A stretch of 64,000 nt of DNA from Neptunitalea lumnitzerae (GCF_027924185.1 NZ_BRVO01000004.1:186001-250000), one strand, 5' to 3'. Numbered from the stretch's first letter, positions 51,353-61,889 are shown. Numbers and translations: made by a program. Notes: generated from the letters alone by a model not told the origin.

Positions 51353-53122
51353 TTAAATAATTTCCATTTTACGAAGTAAGAAAGAGGCATTCATATTTTG
51401 GCATACCCCATCTTTAAATCTATAATCAAAATACAATTCATCATTTACAATTTCAGCATCAAAATAATGATTTGCCACCTGCGGAATCTCATCCTCAAGT
51501 TCACATAAACTTAAATCATGTGTAGCAATAATACCCGTAGCATTTGCCTTTACCAATTTCTCTACAAACTTTCTAGATCCAATTGCCTTATCGGTACTAT
51601 TTGTACCTTTTAATATTTCGTCTAGTATAATAAAATAGGCATCGTCCTGTAAAGCATCTACAATGTATTTAAGACGCGTTAACTCTGAAAAGAAGTAAGA
51701 GCTATCATCATTCAACGAATCGCTTGTACGCATACTTGTAATAAGTTTTACAGGGGTATATTTACTAGACACTGCACATACCGGCAACCCTAAATTAGCC
51801 ATTACAATATGTAAAGATACCGTACGTAGAAAAGTACTCTTACCCGCCATATTAGCCCCGGTAACAATAAAAAATTGACGATTATCAATACTTAAGTTAT
51901 TGTCTACTCGTTTTTCAGGATTTAACAACGGATGCCCCAACCCTTCTGCATGTATACATTTAGCATCATTAGTAAGTACGGGGTATACATACGCTTCATG
52001 GTTAAACGCAAAGTTACCTAGAGTGTTATAGGCATCAAACCAGGCTACCACTTCAAACCAATCTGAAACCTTTGCCCCGTATTGTTGCATCCACTTTTCA
52101 ATACGGTAACTATTTCTAAGATCCATTAGAAAGAAACCATTTCCAAAAATGGCCCCCAGCATATTGTTTCTACTGTCAAGGGCATCTAACAATTTAGAAA
52201 AATCTTTAAAAATGGTAGACGCCAGCTTTTCAGATTCTTTTATAGCTGCTTGTTTACGCTTTAAAAGTTCACAAGAAAAGGACTCTTCTTCTATCGCCTT
52301 TAACAGTACCGAATATTGCTTAAAAGTATCTCTTGCCTTTTCTGTATTAGCAGCAAGTGCAGTAACCTTTTTAAGATATGCAGCCGTACTAAATAATCCT
52401 ACCGCTAAAACATACCCCATAGCATCCATAGGTATTACCCCCATAAGTACCAACACAAAAGCAATAACCGTAACAGCAGACAACCCATAAGCGGCATACA
52501 AAAAAAATGGTTTTGTAAAATGTGTATGCAATTTTAACCAACCTAATATTTCTTTATTAGGGGTCTCGGTTTTGATAAGTGTAGAAGCTGCGGTAAAAGA
52601 CTGTCTAAATTTAGTTTTACTTGCTAATTCCTGTATCACAGCTTGCTTCTTATCTATATCGGTAATACTATTTTCGGTAAGTAAATGAGCAAAGTAATCT
52701 GTTCCTTCTTTTAAACCGGTTCGGTTGATGTATTGAAAAAAAGAACCTTTACCAAACAAATCTATATCTAAGCTATAAAAATGTGTTGGGTTTACATAAG
52801 CTTCTCCAGCTGGCTCATTAGAGTAGTTACCCTTACCTATTTCTATTTCTCTTTGGTTAAGCGCTAAAAGTGCCTTTACAAAGTTTCTATGATCTTTTAA
52901 ATCGGTATATCTTGATATTAAAAACAGAAATGCCGCAGTACCAAGCACACCACATACTAAAGCCACTTGCCAACTATTCCAAAACAAATAAACTAACAGC
53001 ACCGTAAGCAAGAAAACCGATAGCCTGAACATACTAAAGTACCATAATCGTTTTTTTAGTACCGCTACCTCAGTAGTAAAAACATCTATTTGCTTGGTAT
53101 AAAATTGTGTCGATTTTTTCAT
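51353..53122 (-). CDS. Membrane-anchored MutS-like ATPase
   Basis: A protein of about 589 residues with the MutS C-terminal ATPase but no mismatch-recognition domain. Two hydrophobic helices lie near residues 35-72 (FRLSVFLLTVLLVYLF and VALVCGVLGTAAFLFLI) and two more near 206-250. A lever/clamp-like helical part runs to about 400. The ATPase has Walker A TGANMAGKSTFLR (about 421-433), the Ser-rich SMRTSDSLNDDSSYFFSEL and Walker B YFIILDEILKGTNS. The start MKKSTQF at 53122 is preferred over an ATG three codons upstream. DNA binding is unproven; location in the membrane is inferred from the helices. Confidence 0.88.
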   Translation of the reverse strand: MKKSTQFYTKQIDVFTTEVAVLKKRLWYFSMFRLSVFLLTVLLVYLFWNSWQVALVCGVLGTAAFLFLISRYTDLKDHRNFVKALLALNQREIEIGKGNYSNEPAGEAYVNPTHFYSLDIDLFGKGSFFQYINRTGLKEGTDYFAHLLTENSITDIDKKQAVIQELASKTKFRQSFTAASTLIKTETPNKEILGWLKLHTHFTKPFFLYAAYGLSAVTVIAFVLVLMGVIPMDAMGYVLAVGLFSTAAYLKKVTALAANTEKARDTFKQYSVLLKAIEEESFSCELLKRKQAAIKESEKLASTIFKDFSKLLDALDSRNNMLGAIFGNGFFLMDLRNSYRIEKWMQQYGAKVSDWFEVVAWFDAYNTLGNFAFNHEAYVYPVLTNDAKCIHAEGLGHPLLNPEKRVDNNLSIDNRQFFIVTGANMAGKSTFLRTVSLHIVMANLGLPVCAVSSKYTPVKLITSMRTSDSLNDDSSYFFSELTRLKYIVDALQDDAYFIILDEILKGTNSTDKAIGSRKFVEKLVKANATGIIATHDLSLCELEDEIPQVANHYFDAEIVNDELYFDYRFKDGVCQNMNASFLLRKMEII

Positions 53123-53173
53123 GTATAACAATTAATACGGAAAAATACTAAAAACAAACACTACAAAAAACAA

Positions 53174-53204
53174 AAAACCCTTAAGCTTTTGCTTAAGGGT
53201 TTTG
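53174..53204 (-). terminator. Terminator after the large TonB receptor
   Basis: AAAACCCTTAAGC (53174-53186) pairs perfectly with 53191-53203 around TTTT. On the reverse strand it lies 36 nt past the receptor stop and ends in a T-run. Confidence 0.9.
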
Positions 53205-53239
53205 TTATATATAATTCGGTTTTAAAACCTAGCTAATTC

Positions 53240-55828
53240 TTAGAAGCTATATTTTACAGAAAAGTTCCAAGTTGTTCCAGGTCCGTAAAAGATACCATAA
53301 CTATCTTTTTGGCTCACATATTTTCTGTCGAATAAGTTAAATACGTTAGCTCTAAAAATTAAGTTATCATTTCCTATAGCCCAGTTGTAACTAGCACCTA
53401 AATCAACTAAACCAAAATCGTTTAATTTTTCTGGCTCTACAGAAGAAGTAGCAGTACCACCATCTGTTTCTTGGTAAATATTTCCAACAAAGTTAAAGTT
53501 ACTGTTTACACTTAATTTGTTTAAAATAATATCATAAGAAGCACCTAAACCTCCAGTTAATTGAGGAGCACCACCTACACGTGTACCAGATAAATCAACT
53601 TCACCTTCAGCCTCTAAAGCATTGTTATTATCGGTATTGATAGTTGTAAAAGGAGTTGTTCCTTCATATCTATACTCACCGAATGTAAAATAACCATTTA
53701 ATTTAAGAGCTAAAGTAGGAGTATATTTCATATCTAACTCTAAACCTTTGTGTCTTTGAGTAATGTTAGTAAATCTAGTTAAAATAGACTCACCACCTGC
53801 ATTTTGACCACCAGAAGTATCAAATCTATTAGACCACTCTGTATAGAAAGCATTAAGGTTTAAAGAGAAATCTTGAGTACCAAAACGGTAACCAGCCTCT
53901 AAACCAATAATTTCTTCATTATCCGTTCCATTTTCAGCTTCAGCTGTATAATCATCATAAGATGGGAATACATTATCTAAATAAGGTTGTCTAGAATAGA
54001 ACCCTGCATTAAAGAACACTTTATTGTTTTCAACAAAAGTATAAGAAGCTCCCCCCTTAACGTTATAACCAATTTTACTTACAGTAGAACCTTCTACGTT
54101 AGTAGCAAAATTTGTTCTATCTTCTCTTTTATAAGATTGATTAGATACTGCACCTTGAACAAAAACAGAGAATACATCATTTGCATATTCAGCTTGTCCA
54201 AAAACACCTTGATAGTTTAAGTTTTCAGAGTAATCGTAAGCAACTCTTTCTCCCTCGTCTGCAAAATCAAATAATGAAGACCATGGATCTGCATCAAAAG
54301 TAGCAGTAACAATATCTCCATCATACTGAACGATATCACCAACTTGTCTACCAGTTAATCCTAATAAATCAACTAACTGACGGAAGTGATCTCCTTTATA
54401 AAAACGTACATCAGCACCAACATTCACAGTAAAATTCTCAGAGAATTCTTTTTCGTAGTTAGTTACTAAACCATACCAAGCGTGGTTATTCATAGAAGCT
54501 CTTAAAACAGTACCATTGTATGCTGAAGAAATACCACCTGCAACTGTTGGGTTATAATCATTTACAATATAATCCCAGTCAACTAAACCATCAGCTGTAT
54601 AAGCTCCAGATGGAGTAGAATTAATACCATTATCAATATATCCAGGTCCGTTACCTAAAGTACCTGTTCCACCACCTCTACCAACAGAAGCATAAACAAC
54701 AGTTGAAAGACTAGATGTATCATTAATATCCCAGTCCCAGTTTAAGTTCATAACTGGCTTATGATAGAAGTTCTTTCTAATTGTTAAGAACTCACCATTT
54801 AAATAACCATAGTTACTGTTATACTTTCTTCCATATGTTTCGTAAAGAGAAGCATCTTTAGTATAGTTCTGACCGTGAGACTGAGGAGCACCAACAACCA
54901 TAAAGTTAAATTTGTGATCTCCTGCTAATTTACCAACAGAGAAGAAGTAGTTTTGTCCTTCACCTTGAGTACCAGCAGCCCAATCTCTATAACCTTGCCA
55001 GTGGTCAACCATGAATGAGAATCCCCATCCATTCTCGTTAACACCAGTATTGTAAGAAACAGTTCCTTTAAAGTAACTATCGTTACCAGTCATAAATCTA
55101 GCAAAACCACCTTTTTTAAGATCAGTTGCTTTTGTTACAATGTTTACAGTACCCCCTACAGAAGAAATAGCTAATTTAGAAGAACCTAAACCTCTTTGAA
55201 CCTGAACTGCATTAGCAATATCTGCTAAACCAGACCAGTTAGACCAATACATATTTCCATCTTCCATTCCGTTAATTGGTTGCCCATTTAATAAGAATGC
55301 AGTGTTAGACTGATCAAAACCTCTTAAATACATTTGAGAATCTCCAAAACCTCCAGCTTGACTAGCTACATAAACGTTAGGAGTATTCTTCATAATCTCA
55401 GGAAATTCAACGTTACCTACACCTTGTGCTTGAATTTCTTCTGTTGTAATAGTAGAAACAGCAATAGGAGTTTTTCTATCGTCCTCTAAATCGATAACCC
55501 CTTTACCAATTACTACAACACCTTCTAATTCTTCAGCATCAGCTGATAAGGCAATTGTACCAACATTTTCAGTAGTACTAGAGAAAGAAACCTCTTTAGT
55601 AATAAAACCTACGTAAGAAATTGTTAAAACACCAGCAGAAGTAGCGTTAATTGTAAATTTACCGTCATAATCGGTAGTTGTACCATTTGAAGTTCCTTTA
55701 ACAGAAACCGTAGCACCCGGCAACGCCAAACCGTCACCGTCAGTTACAGTACCTGTAACCTGAGAAAAACCTACTGCACCTATTAATAAAAAGGCAGCAG
55801 TTAGAATTAATTGTTTGATTGCTTTCAT
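53240..55828 (-). CDS. TonB-dependent receptor with CarboxypepD_reg-like N-terminus
   Basis: An 862-residue outer-membrane receptor. After the signal peptide (ends GAVGFSQ) comes the CarboxypepD_reg-like domain VTGTVTDGDGLALPGATVSVKG to TISYVGFITKEV. The plug follows, with FPEIMKNTPNVYVASQAGGFG, MYLRGFDQSNTAFLLNGQPINGMEDG and VQVQRGLGSSKLAISSVGGTVNIVTKA. The barrel ends TWNFSVKYSF. No SusD partner follows, so it is not a standard SusCD pair. Strongly biased codons (tta, aaa, gct) suggest high expression. The substrate is unknown; the plug is closest to iron- or vitamin-type receptors. Confidence 0.93.
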   Translation of the reverse strand: MKAIKQLILTAAFLLIGAVGFSQVTGTVTDGDGLALPGATVSVKGTSNGTTTDYDGKFTINATSAGVLTISYVGFITKEVSFSSTTENVGTIALSADAEELEGVVVIGKGVIDLEDDRKTPIAVSTITTEEIQAQGVGNVEFPEIMKNTPNVYVASQAGGFGDSQMYLRGFDQSNTAFLLNGQPINGMEDGNMYWSNWSGLADIANAVQVQRGLGSSKLAISSVGGTVNIVTKATDLKKGGFARFMTGNDSYFKGTVSYNTGVNENGWGFSFMVDHWQGYRDWAAGTQGEGQNYFFSVGKLAGDHKFNFMVVGAPQSHGQNYTKDASLYETYGRKYNSNYGYLNGEFLTIRKNFYHKPVMNLNWDWDINDTSSLSTVVYASVGRGGGTGTLGNGPGYIDNGINSTPSGAYTADGLVDWDYIVNDYNPTVAGGISSAYNGTVLRASMNNHAWYGLVTNYEKEFSENFTVNVGADVRFYKGDHFRQLVDLLGLTGRQVGDIVQYDGDIVTATFDADPWSSLFDFADEGERVAYDYSENLNYQGVFGQAEYANDVFSVFVQGAVSNQSYKREDRTNFATNVEGSTVSKIGYNVKGGASYTFVENNKVFFNAGFYSRQPYLDNVFPSYDDYTAEAENGTDNEEIIGLEAGYRFGTQDFSLNLNAFYTEWSNRFDTSGGQNAGGESILTRFTNITQRHKGLELDMKYTPTLALKLNGYFTFGEYRYEGTTPFTTINTDNNNALEAEGEVDLSGTRVGGAPQLTGGLGASYDIILNKLSVNSNFNFVGNIYQETDGGTATSSVEPEKLNDFGLVDLGASYNWAIGNDNLIFRANVFNLFDRKYVSQKDSYGIFYGPGTTWNFSVKYSF

Positions 55829-55934
55829 GTGTTATTAGTTTAATTAAGCGCAACAAAATTGTACTATTCTCACTTAACGTATATTAAGCGAATGTTAAAT
55901 ATTTTAACACAGTCAAAGATAATTGTTATAAACA

Positions 55935-55962
55935 AAAAATGCGGTTTTAAAACCGCATTTTT
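55935..55962 (-). terminator. Terminator of the DUF3108-kynA-M23-pgi operon
   Basis: A perfect 14-bp inverted repeat without spacer (AAAAATGCGGTTTT and its complement), 24 nt after the pgi stop, with T-run on the reverse strand. Confidence 0.9.
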
Positions 55963-55985
55963 ACACATGATATTTTATCAATATT

Positions 55986-57629
55986 TTAATTAATTCCCTT
56001 GAAAATCTTCAAAAGATTAACAGTAGAATTGTCATGTTCTGAAATCTCGTCTGAAGTTATATCTTTCAGTATACCAGAGGCTAACTGCTTACCAAGCTCT
56101 ACTCCCCATTGGTCATAACTAAAAATATTCCATATAAATCCTTGTATGAAGATTCTATGCTCATACAGTGCAATTAAATTTCCTAAAGATTTTGGAGTTA
56201 ATTTCTCACCTAGTATAGTTGTTGTAGGTCTATTACCTGTAAACATTTTAAAGTTTACAAGCGCCTCATATTCTTCTTTAGCTACCCCTTTTTCTTCAAA
56301 CTCTGCAATTACTTGTTTCTTTGTTTTTCCGTTTAACAAAGCTTCCGTTTGTGCAAAAAAGTTTGCCATTAACTTATTGTGGTGATCTGTATCTCCGTGT
56401 AAGGATGCAATGTACCCAATAAAGTCTGTAGGGATTAATTTTGTACCCTGGTGAATTAATTGGAAGAATGCGTGCTGAGAATTAGTTCCTGGTTCTCCCC
56501 AAATAATAGTACCCGTTTGGTAATCTACAGGTTTTCCAGCTCTATCTACCCCCTTACCATTACTTTCCATAATACCTTGTTGTAAGTACGCAGAAAATCT
56601 TGATAAATATTGTGTGTAAGGAATGATAGCTTCACTTTCTGACCCGAAGAAATTGTTATACCATACCGTCAATAATCCTAAAATAACCGGCACATTCTCT
56701 TCAAATGGAGTAGTTTCAAAATGGCTATCCATTTCCATAGCACCTTCTAACATGCCATCAAAATGCTCATAACCTACTGCCAAACTAATAGAAAGTCCTA
56801 CAGCACTCCATAAAGAGAAACGACCACCTACCCAGTCCCACATAGGGAACACATTTTCACTTGCTATACCAAATTCTGATACCTTTTCTAAGTTAGTAGA
56901 TACCGCCACAAAGTGTTTTGCAACATCTGCTTGCGTACCATGCTTTAAGAACCAGTTTTTAATAGTAGTTGCATTACTAATAGTTTCTTGTGTAGTAAAA
57001 GTTTTAGAAACAATTACAAACAAAGTAGTCTCAGGGTCTAAAGTTGCAATGGTTTCATTTACATGATCGCCATCTACATTACTAACAAAGTGAACATTTA
57101 AGTGATTCTTATAGTACTTTAATGCCTCTACTACCATTGCAGGACCTAAATCTGACCCTCCAATACCAATATTTACCACATCTGTAAATGCTTTACCAGT
57201 GTACCCTTTAAACGCTCCATTAATTACTTTTTCAGAAAAGTCTTTAATCTTTCCTCTTACTTCATACACCTCAGGTACTACATTTATACCATCTACAAAA
57301 ATTTCTGCGTCTTCTGGTGCTCGTAATGCTGTATGCAATACAGCTCTGTCTTCTGTTTTATTTATATGATCGCCCTCAAAATACTTTGTAATAGCTTCAG
57401 ACAAACCAAGCTCGTTTGCTAACTCTAAAAGTAATTCAATAGTTTCTTCGGTTATTCTATTCTTAGAATAATCATAATAATAACCGCCTTGTTTTAATGT
57501 GAATTTTTCGGCTCTGTCAGCATCTTCCTTAAAAAGGTCTTTCATTTGAACCCCTTTAATTGACTCGTAGTGCTCTTGCAGTTTTTTCCAACTTTCTGTA
57601 GTAGTTGGGTTTGTTGTTTGTAGTGCCAT
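55986..57629 (-). CDS. pgi: Glucose-6-phosphate isomerase
   Basis: Interconverts glucose-6-phosphate and fructose-6-phosphate in glycolysis and gluconeogenesis. The 547 residues show the standard signatures [86 protein letters not shown] and the C-terminal GVELGKQLA. It is the last gene in an operon that begins with DUF3108; the gap to the M23 peptidase is 9 nt. Confidence 0.98.
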   Translation of the reverse strand: MALQTTNPTTTESWKKLQEHYESIKGVQMKDLFKEDADRAEKFTLKQGGYYYDYSKNRITEETIELLLELANELGLSEAITKYFEGDHINKTEDRAVLHTALRAPEDAEIFVDGINVVPEVYEVRGKIKDFSEKVINGAFKGYTGKAFTDVVNIGIGGSDLGPAMVVEALKYYKNHLNVHFVSNVDGDHVNETIATLDPETTLFVIVSKTFTTQETISNATTIKNWFLKHGTQADVAKHFVAVSTNLEKVSEFGIASENVFPMWDWVGGRFSLWSAVGLSISLAVGYEHFDGMLEGAMEMDSHFETTPFEENVPVILGLLTVWYNNFFGSESEAIIPYTQYLSRFSAYLQQGIMESNGKGVDRAGKPVDYQTGTIIWGEPGTNSQHAFFQLIHQGTKLIPTDFIGYIASLHGDTDHHNKLMANFFAQTEALLNGKTKKQVIAEFEEKGVAKEEYEALVNFKMFTGNRPTTTILGEKLTPKSLGNLIALYEHRIFIQGFIWNIFSYDQWGVELGKQLASGILKDITSDEISEHDNSTVNLLKIFKGIN

Positions 57630-57638
57630 AAAATAATT

Positions 57639-58916
57639 TTATAATTCTGTTACCAACTCTTCATCTACAAAATCATCATACGGAATAGCATCTAGTCTCT
57701 TCTTTAATGGTTTTATAGCTTTAAAGAATTCTTCTTTTAAATTTTCGTCTAACGGATCAGATGGTGGCAATACTTCTCTTAGCGGATCTACTTGTTTTCC
57801 GTTTTTCCAAAAACGATAACAAACGTGAGGTCCGGTTGCCAACCCTGTACTACCTACCAACCCAATAATGTCTCCTTGTTGTACGTATTGCCCTGGTTTT
57901 ACCAAGCGCTTACTCATGTGCAAATATTGTGTTGTATAGGTATTATTGTGTTTTACTTTTACATAATTACCATTACCAGCGGTGTAGCTAGATTTTATAA
58001 CGGTACCACTAGCAGTTACCCTAATTGGGGTACCTGTTGGCGCAGCATAATCTGTACCTTTATGCGCTTTCCATCTTTTTTGTACCGGGTGAAATCTTCT
58101 TGGAGAATAACGAGAGGTAATTCTAAAAATATCTAACGGAGCTTTTAAGAAAAAACGCTTCATCTCGTTAGCATCTTCATCATAATAGCCTCTAGCCCCT
58201 TTTTTCTTATCGGTTACAAAATCAAATGCATAAAACTCTTTCCCTCTATGCTCAAAAAGCGCCCCTTTAATTCTTCCGGAACCCGCATAAATGGTGTCAT
58301 CTATAAATTTTTCGTCGTAGATAAGTTTAAATTTATCACCTTCTTGTAGTGTAAAAAAGTCAATTGTATAGTCAAAAACTCTGGCCATACGTTCCGCTAC
58401 ATCATACCCCATACCCGCTTCTAACATGGTTTGAGAAAGCGAGCTATTTTCTGTAATAACCCCAGAAACTTTTTTCTCTACAAACTTAACAGGTTTTCTA
58501 TCTTTATATGTTATAATAGAATCTGTAAAATCTAACACTACATAATCTATACTATTAGGCTGATATATAAAACATTGTGCTGCTTGTAGCGAATCTTTAG
58601 AGCACAAGATAGTGTAAGGTTTCCCTATTTGTAATTTACGTATATCAAAAGTATCTCTAGCTTTATTAGCTATTTCATAAACCCTAGGGTAGCTAATATG
58701 GTTTCTAGCTAATAACTCACCAAAACTATCCCCAGATTTAATGGTATCTTTTATAACTACAAAGTCATTTAAGTCGTACCCAAACTCTACTACAGGTTGA
58801 ATCTCTTTAATTTCTTTTACTTCTTCATTTTCTACTAATTCCTTGTCATTTTTAGGTTTCTCACTACATGCAAAAACACTCACCAAAACCCACACTAAAA
58901 GAAAAATTCGCTTCAT
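57639..58916 (-). CDS. M23-family peptidoglycan metallopeptidase, lipoprotein
   Basis: An envelope endopeptidase of about 425 residues. The lipobox is VSVFAC. The frame can start at 58922 (MIM) or 58916 (MKRIF); the latter is taken. An N-terminal region of about 45-130 (IKSGDSFGELLARNHISYPRVYEIA) resembles the LysM-like/OapA part of such proteins. The M23 domain at about 275-390 has the zinc ligands in HKGTDYAAPTGTPI, YLHMSKRL and GPHVCYRFWKNG. It would cut peptide cross-links in the cell wall. It overlaps no gene and lies between kynA and pgi. Confidence 0.93.
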   Translation of the reverse strand: MKRIFLLVWVLVSVFACSEKPKNDKELVENEEVKEIKEIQPVVEFGYDLNDFVVIKDTIKSGDSFGELLARNHISYPRVYEIANKARDTFDIRKLQIGKPYTILCSKDSLQAAQCFIYQPNSIDYVVLDFTDSIITYKDRKPVKFVEKKVSGVITENSSLSQTMLEAGMGYDVAERMARVFDYTIDFFTLQEGDKFKLIYDEKFIDDTIYAGSGRIKGALFEHRGKEFYAFDFVTDKKKGARGYYDEDANEMKRFFLKAPLDIFRITSRYSPRRFHPVQKRWKAHKGTDYAAPTGTPIRVTASGTVIKSSYTAGNGNYVKVKHNNTYTTQYLHMSKRLVKPGQYVQQGDIIGLVGSTGLATGPHVCYRFWKNGKQVDPLREVLPPSDPLDENLKEEFFKAIKPLKKRLDAIPYDDFVDEELVTEL

Positions 58917-58925
58917 TATCATTTA

Positions 58926-59885
58926 CTATTTTTCAGGATTAAACATATGATCTACCCATTGTTTTCCCCAATCATTTTGTTCTTGTTCAGTCCAAAGTTC
59001 AGGAAAAAATATAACTTTTTGAAAACTTGGAGGCAAATAATTTCTCCAGTTAGTACCACCTGTAGCGGCAACCTCACCAACCTCTTTGCGTAAATACCTA
59101 TATGCAGACCCCATGTGCATTAAAGGCCAATGAACGTTGGCACTCACATCTAAAGCACGCATCGCTGAAATTAATTTCTCATCAGCTTTCACCTCTTCTG
59201 GCAACTGCAAGTATTTTTGGTAAATAGAAGTATTTACCACCTCATTTGCTATACGCATAAAACGAGGGGTATAACGGTATTCAAATTGTTTCAGGGTTAA
59301 CGTTTTTTCACCAGTTTTGGTATCTACAGCACCTTTTTTCCAATAAATATTTTCATACTGCTCTTCAAGATTTTCTGAAGTTGCAAATTGATCTCTTACA
59401 GTATGATGTATTAAATTTTTTAATGGGGTAGCATACAACTCAATCATTCGATATTGAGCCGACTGAAAACCACTTGCTGGCAATAACGACATACGGTATT
59501 GTAAAAACTGCTCTTTATCCATTCCATTGATCATAATTTCAAAAGAAGAGATAAGCGTTTTAAAATACGTATTTATTCTATTAACTTTTTTTATAAAAAA
59601 ATCGGCATTCTGAAGTTTATCATCAATAATTTGTTTTTGCTCATGAATGATAAGCTTAAAATACAATTCGGTAATTTGATGATACATGATGAATATCTCC
59701 TCATCCGGAAAGTGAGTTCTAGGTATTTGTAAACTCAACAAAGTATCAAGATGTATATAATCCCAATAGGTTAAATATCTTTGGTGCAAAAGCCCATCTA
59801 AGTAAGAGCCTAAATCTTGCCCCGAGTTTTTATATTTTTCTTCAAGTTTTTTAACTCTTTCCGCAATTTCGGAATCTATGTTCAT
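58926..59885 (-). CDS. kynA: Tryptophan 2,3-dioxygenase
   Basis: Heme enzyme that opens the indole ring of tryptophan to N-formylkynurenine, the first step of the kynurenine pathway. The 319 residues contain FIMYHQITELYFKLIIHE, LLPASGFQSAQYRMIEL and the heme-ligand region HWPLMHMGSAYRYLR and GGTNWRNYLPPSFQKVIFFPELW. No kynB or kynU lies in the window. Its ATG overlaps the stop of DUF3108 in TGATG, and the M23 gene follows 3 or 9 nt later depending on its start. Confidence 0.96.
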   Translation of the reverse strand: MNIDSEIAERVKKLEEKYKNSGQDLGSYLDGLLHQRYLTYWDYIHLDTLLSLQIPRTHFPDEEIFIMYHQITELYFKLIIHEQKQIIDDKLQNADFFIKKVNRINTYFKTLISSFEIMINGMDKEQFLQYRMSLLPASGFQSAQYRMIELYATPLKNLIHHTVRDQFATSENLEEQYENIYWKKGAVDTKTGEKTLTLKQFEYRYTPRFMRIANEVVNTSIYQKYLQLPEEVKADEKLISAMRALDVSANVHWPLMHMGSAYRYLRKEVGEVAATGGTNWRNYLPPSFQKVIFFPELWTEQEQNDWGKQWVDHMFNPEK

Positions 59886-60670
59886 CAGTCAAAATTAATT
59901 TTAAATTGGTTTTTCAACCCTTTGTAAGCATCCAAATCTGCTTTAAGAGAACCCACTCTTAAATCGGCTTGAATTCTCAAAGGAATTTTATTATCGTCAT
60001 TAGACACCCACAAAGTTAAACTTTCTTTTTCTTTAAACACTCTTCCAGACTGAACATATGGTCTAAATTTTAAACATTCAACCTTTCCAAACTTTGTCTT
60101 TAACTCTTCTTTGCCTAAAAACTTCAATTTAAACTTAAAAACCTCATCATCATCATATAACATATCAATCTCTATATAATCATCTACTTTTAAATGATCT
60201 CTATCTACATTGTTTCTCAAATAATAAAATCCAGAGATAAGATCTTGAACATCTTTAGTAAAATCTATATAAGTAGTTTTATCATTTTTATGGTCTAAAA
60301 CTTCAGCTTTGTCTTTCTCATAGTCAAAATTAATCTCCATATCTTTGGTATAGCCACCCTCATCAATTTTTCTAATAAACTTATACGGTTTATTAGAAAA
60401 CTTATCAAAATAGCTCTCATAGGTATCTTCAACCTTAAAAAACCAACTAGCTAGTCCGGTTGTTTCGCCATACCCTACTGCATGGTACATCCATTTACCA
60501 TTAAGATAGGCATCCTTTAATTCTAACGTAGCATAACTAGCATTAAAAATTCCGTAGTGTATTCTAAATTTAAACCACTCACCCGCCTTATAAGAATTGC
60601 CTTGAGCGTTTACCTCTGCAACTCCAATAATAGCAAATAAAACAAGTAATTTTAAAATCTTCTTTTTCAT
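59885..60670 (-). CDS. DUF3108 domain protein
   Basis: A periplasmic protein of about 261 residues. The start at 60670 (MKKKILKLLVLFAIIGVAEVNAQ) gives a good signal peptide; the frame has an earlier ATG 11 codons upstream. The body matches DUF3108: YKAGEWFKFRIHYGIFNASYATLEL, WFFKVEDTYESYFDKFSNKPYKFIR, VQDLISGFYYLRN and FGKVECLKFRPYVQSGRVFKEKESLTLWVSND, each quoted in part. Its function is unknown. It leads the four-gene operon and is translationally coupled to kynA. Confidence 0.9.
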   Translation of the reverse strand: MKKKILKLLVLFAIIGVAEVNAQGNSYKAGEWFKFRIHYGIFNASYATLELKDAYLNGKWMYHAVGYGETTGLASWFFKVEDTYESYFDKFSNKPYKFIRKIDEGGYTKDMEINFDYEKDKAEVLDHKNDKTTYIDFTKDVQDLISGFYYLRNNVDRDHLKVDDYIEIDMLYDDDEVFKFKLKFLGKEELKTKFGKVECLKFRPYVQSGRVFKEKESLTLWVSNDDNKIPLRIQADLRVGSLKADLDAYKGLKNQFKINFD

Positions 60671-61276
60671 ATTTTTTGACTGATTGTGCTGTAAAAATAG
60701 CAAATTGATTAATATTTATCTTTTTACAGAACGTTATATTACAATTACTATACCGAAATAGTTTTCATTGAACAATCACAACTAAATAACCAGTAAAGGT
60801 ATTGTATTTGTAATTCAAATTAATTGCTTTTTAGATGTAATGCTCCTTTTTAAGTTTAATTCTTAAAACAGCATTCCTACTCACTACATAAATACAAAAA
60901 AGCAAAATCTTACAGGATTAAGATACTGTTAAAATATATCCTCATTTATAAGTATTTTTCAATTATCACAGCATCAAAATTGAAATAATCACTATATTTA
61001 CAACGATTTAACACTAAAAATTGCAAAGATATGACCCATAAAAACCGCTAATTTGAACATTTATATCTTTTCCCCTACCTTATTAAAAATACCTTTGTTT
61101 AACTTTTAATATTGAGTTTTAGCTCATTTTTATTAGACCCATAAGTTCTTATAAAGAACTATCCCCTCCCCCTTATCTTATTCCATAAACTTAATTTAAA
61201 AATTGAGGAAGCTCTCTGTAGCCTTTTTCAATACAACCAAATATTACACAACTTAATTATAAACTTTAAAAAAATT
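60671..61276. other. 606-nt intergenic region between divergent units
   Basis: I see no gene and no strong hairpin. It must carry the promoter of the DUF3108-kynA operon on the left and of the tail-collar gene on the right. No exact TAnnTTTG box was found close to either start. A small inverted repeat, GAG/CTC (about 61204-61215), lies in the leader of the tail-collar gene. Confidence 0.5.
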
Positions 61277-61843
61277 ATGGAAACGAACGAATACCTAGGT
61301 ATGGTAAAACTTTTTGCTGGAAACTATGCTCCGCTTAACTGGAGTTTTTGCAATGGAGCTTTATTAGAAATTAGTAAATATCAAGCTTTATTCTCTGTAA
61401 TAGGAAATTTTTACGGCGGGGACGGAAGAACCACTTTTGCACTACCAGATTTAAGAAGTAGAGTTCCCGTAGGTATGGGAGCTTCGCCAGGACATATTAA
61501 TTATGAATTGGGTCAGTTAGGCGGAAATGAAACTACCTACTTAACCACCAGCAATTTACCAGCACATACACATAATGCGCATTTGATGATTAGTAATGAA
61601 AACGCAAACTTGCGAACACCAGATGCTTCAGGCGTTTCATCATTAGCTGTTAACGGCGAATTAAACGGAAGAGAATTCGCTCCATTTCTTAATTATATAA
61701 ACGAAAGTCCAAACACTCCACTAAATAGTACTTCTGTAGTTAATGGCAGTACCGGAGGAAATGCACCTTTTGACATAAGACAGCCTTATGTAGCCTTAAA
61801 CTATATTATTTGTATTGATGGGCTATACCCCCCTAGATCTTAA
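61277..61843 (+). CDS. Phage tail-collar-domain protein (microcystin-dependent-like)
   Basis: A 188-residue protein with the collar-domain start METNEYLGMVKLFAGNYAPLNWSFCNGALLEIS, quoted here in part, followed by LFSVIGNFYGGDGRTTFALPDLRSRVPVG and the conserved SNLPAHTHNAH. These are features of the tail-collar/MdpB family. Such proteins occur both in phage tail fibres and as cellular proteins. No other phage gene is nearby, so a cellular role is more likely here. It has no signal peptide. A large SprB-repeat adhesin follows on the same strand. Confidence 0.88.
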   Translation: METNEYLGMVKLFAGNYAPLNWSFCNGALLEISKYQALFSVIGNFYGGDGRTTFALPDLRSRVPVGMGASPGHINYELGQLGGNETTYLTTSNLPAHTHNAHLMISNENANLRTPDASGVSSLAVNGELNGREFAPFLNYINESPNTPLNSTSVVNGSTGGNAPFDIRQPYVALNYIICIDGLYPPRS

Positions 61844-61889
61844 TTATCTACTATGATAAATATACATTTTTTATACCAACAGTAACTAC

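Noticed and set aside
53240-55828. SusC of a SusCD polysaccharide locus
   Set aside because: No SusD gene follows on either side and the plug lacks the usual SusC length and wording; a plain TonB receptor fits better.
61277-61843. Prophage remnant
   Set aside because: The tail-collar domain is the only phage-like sign; there is no integrase, capsid or terminase gene, and collar proteins also occur as cellular proteins.
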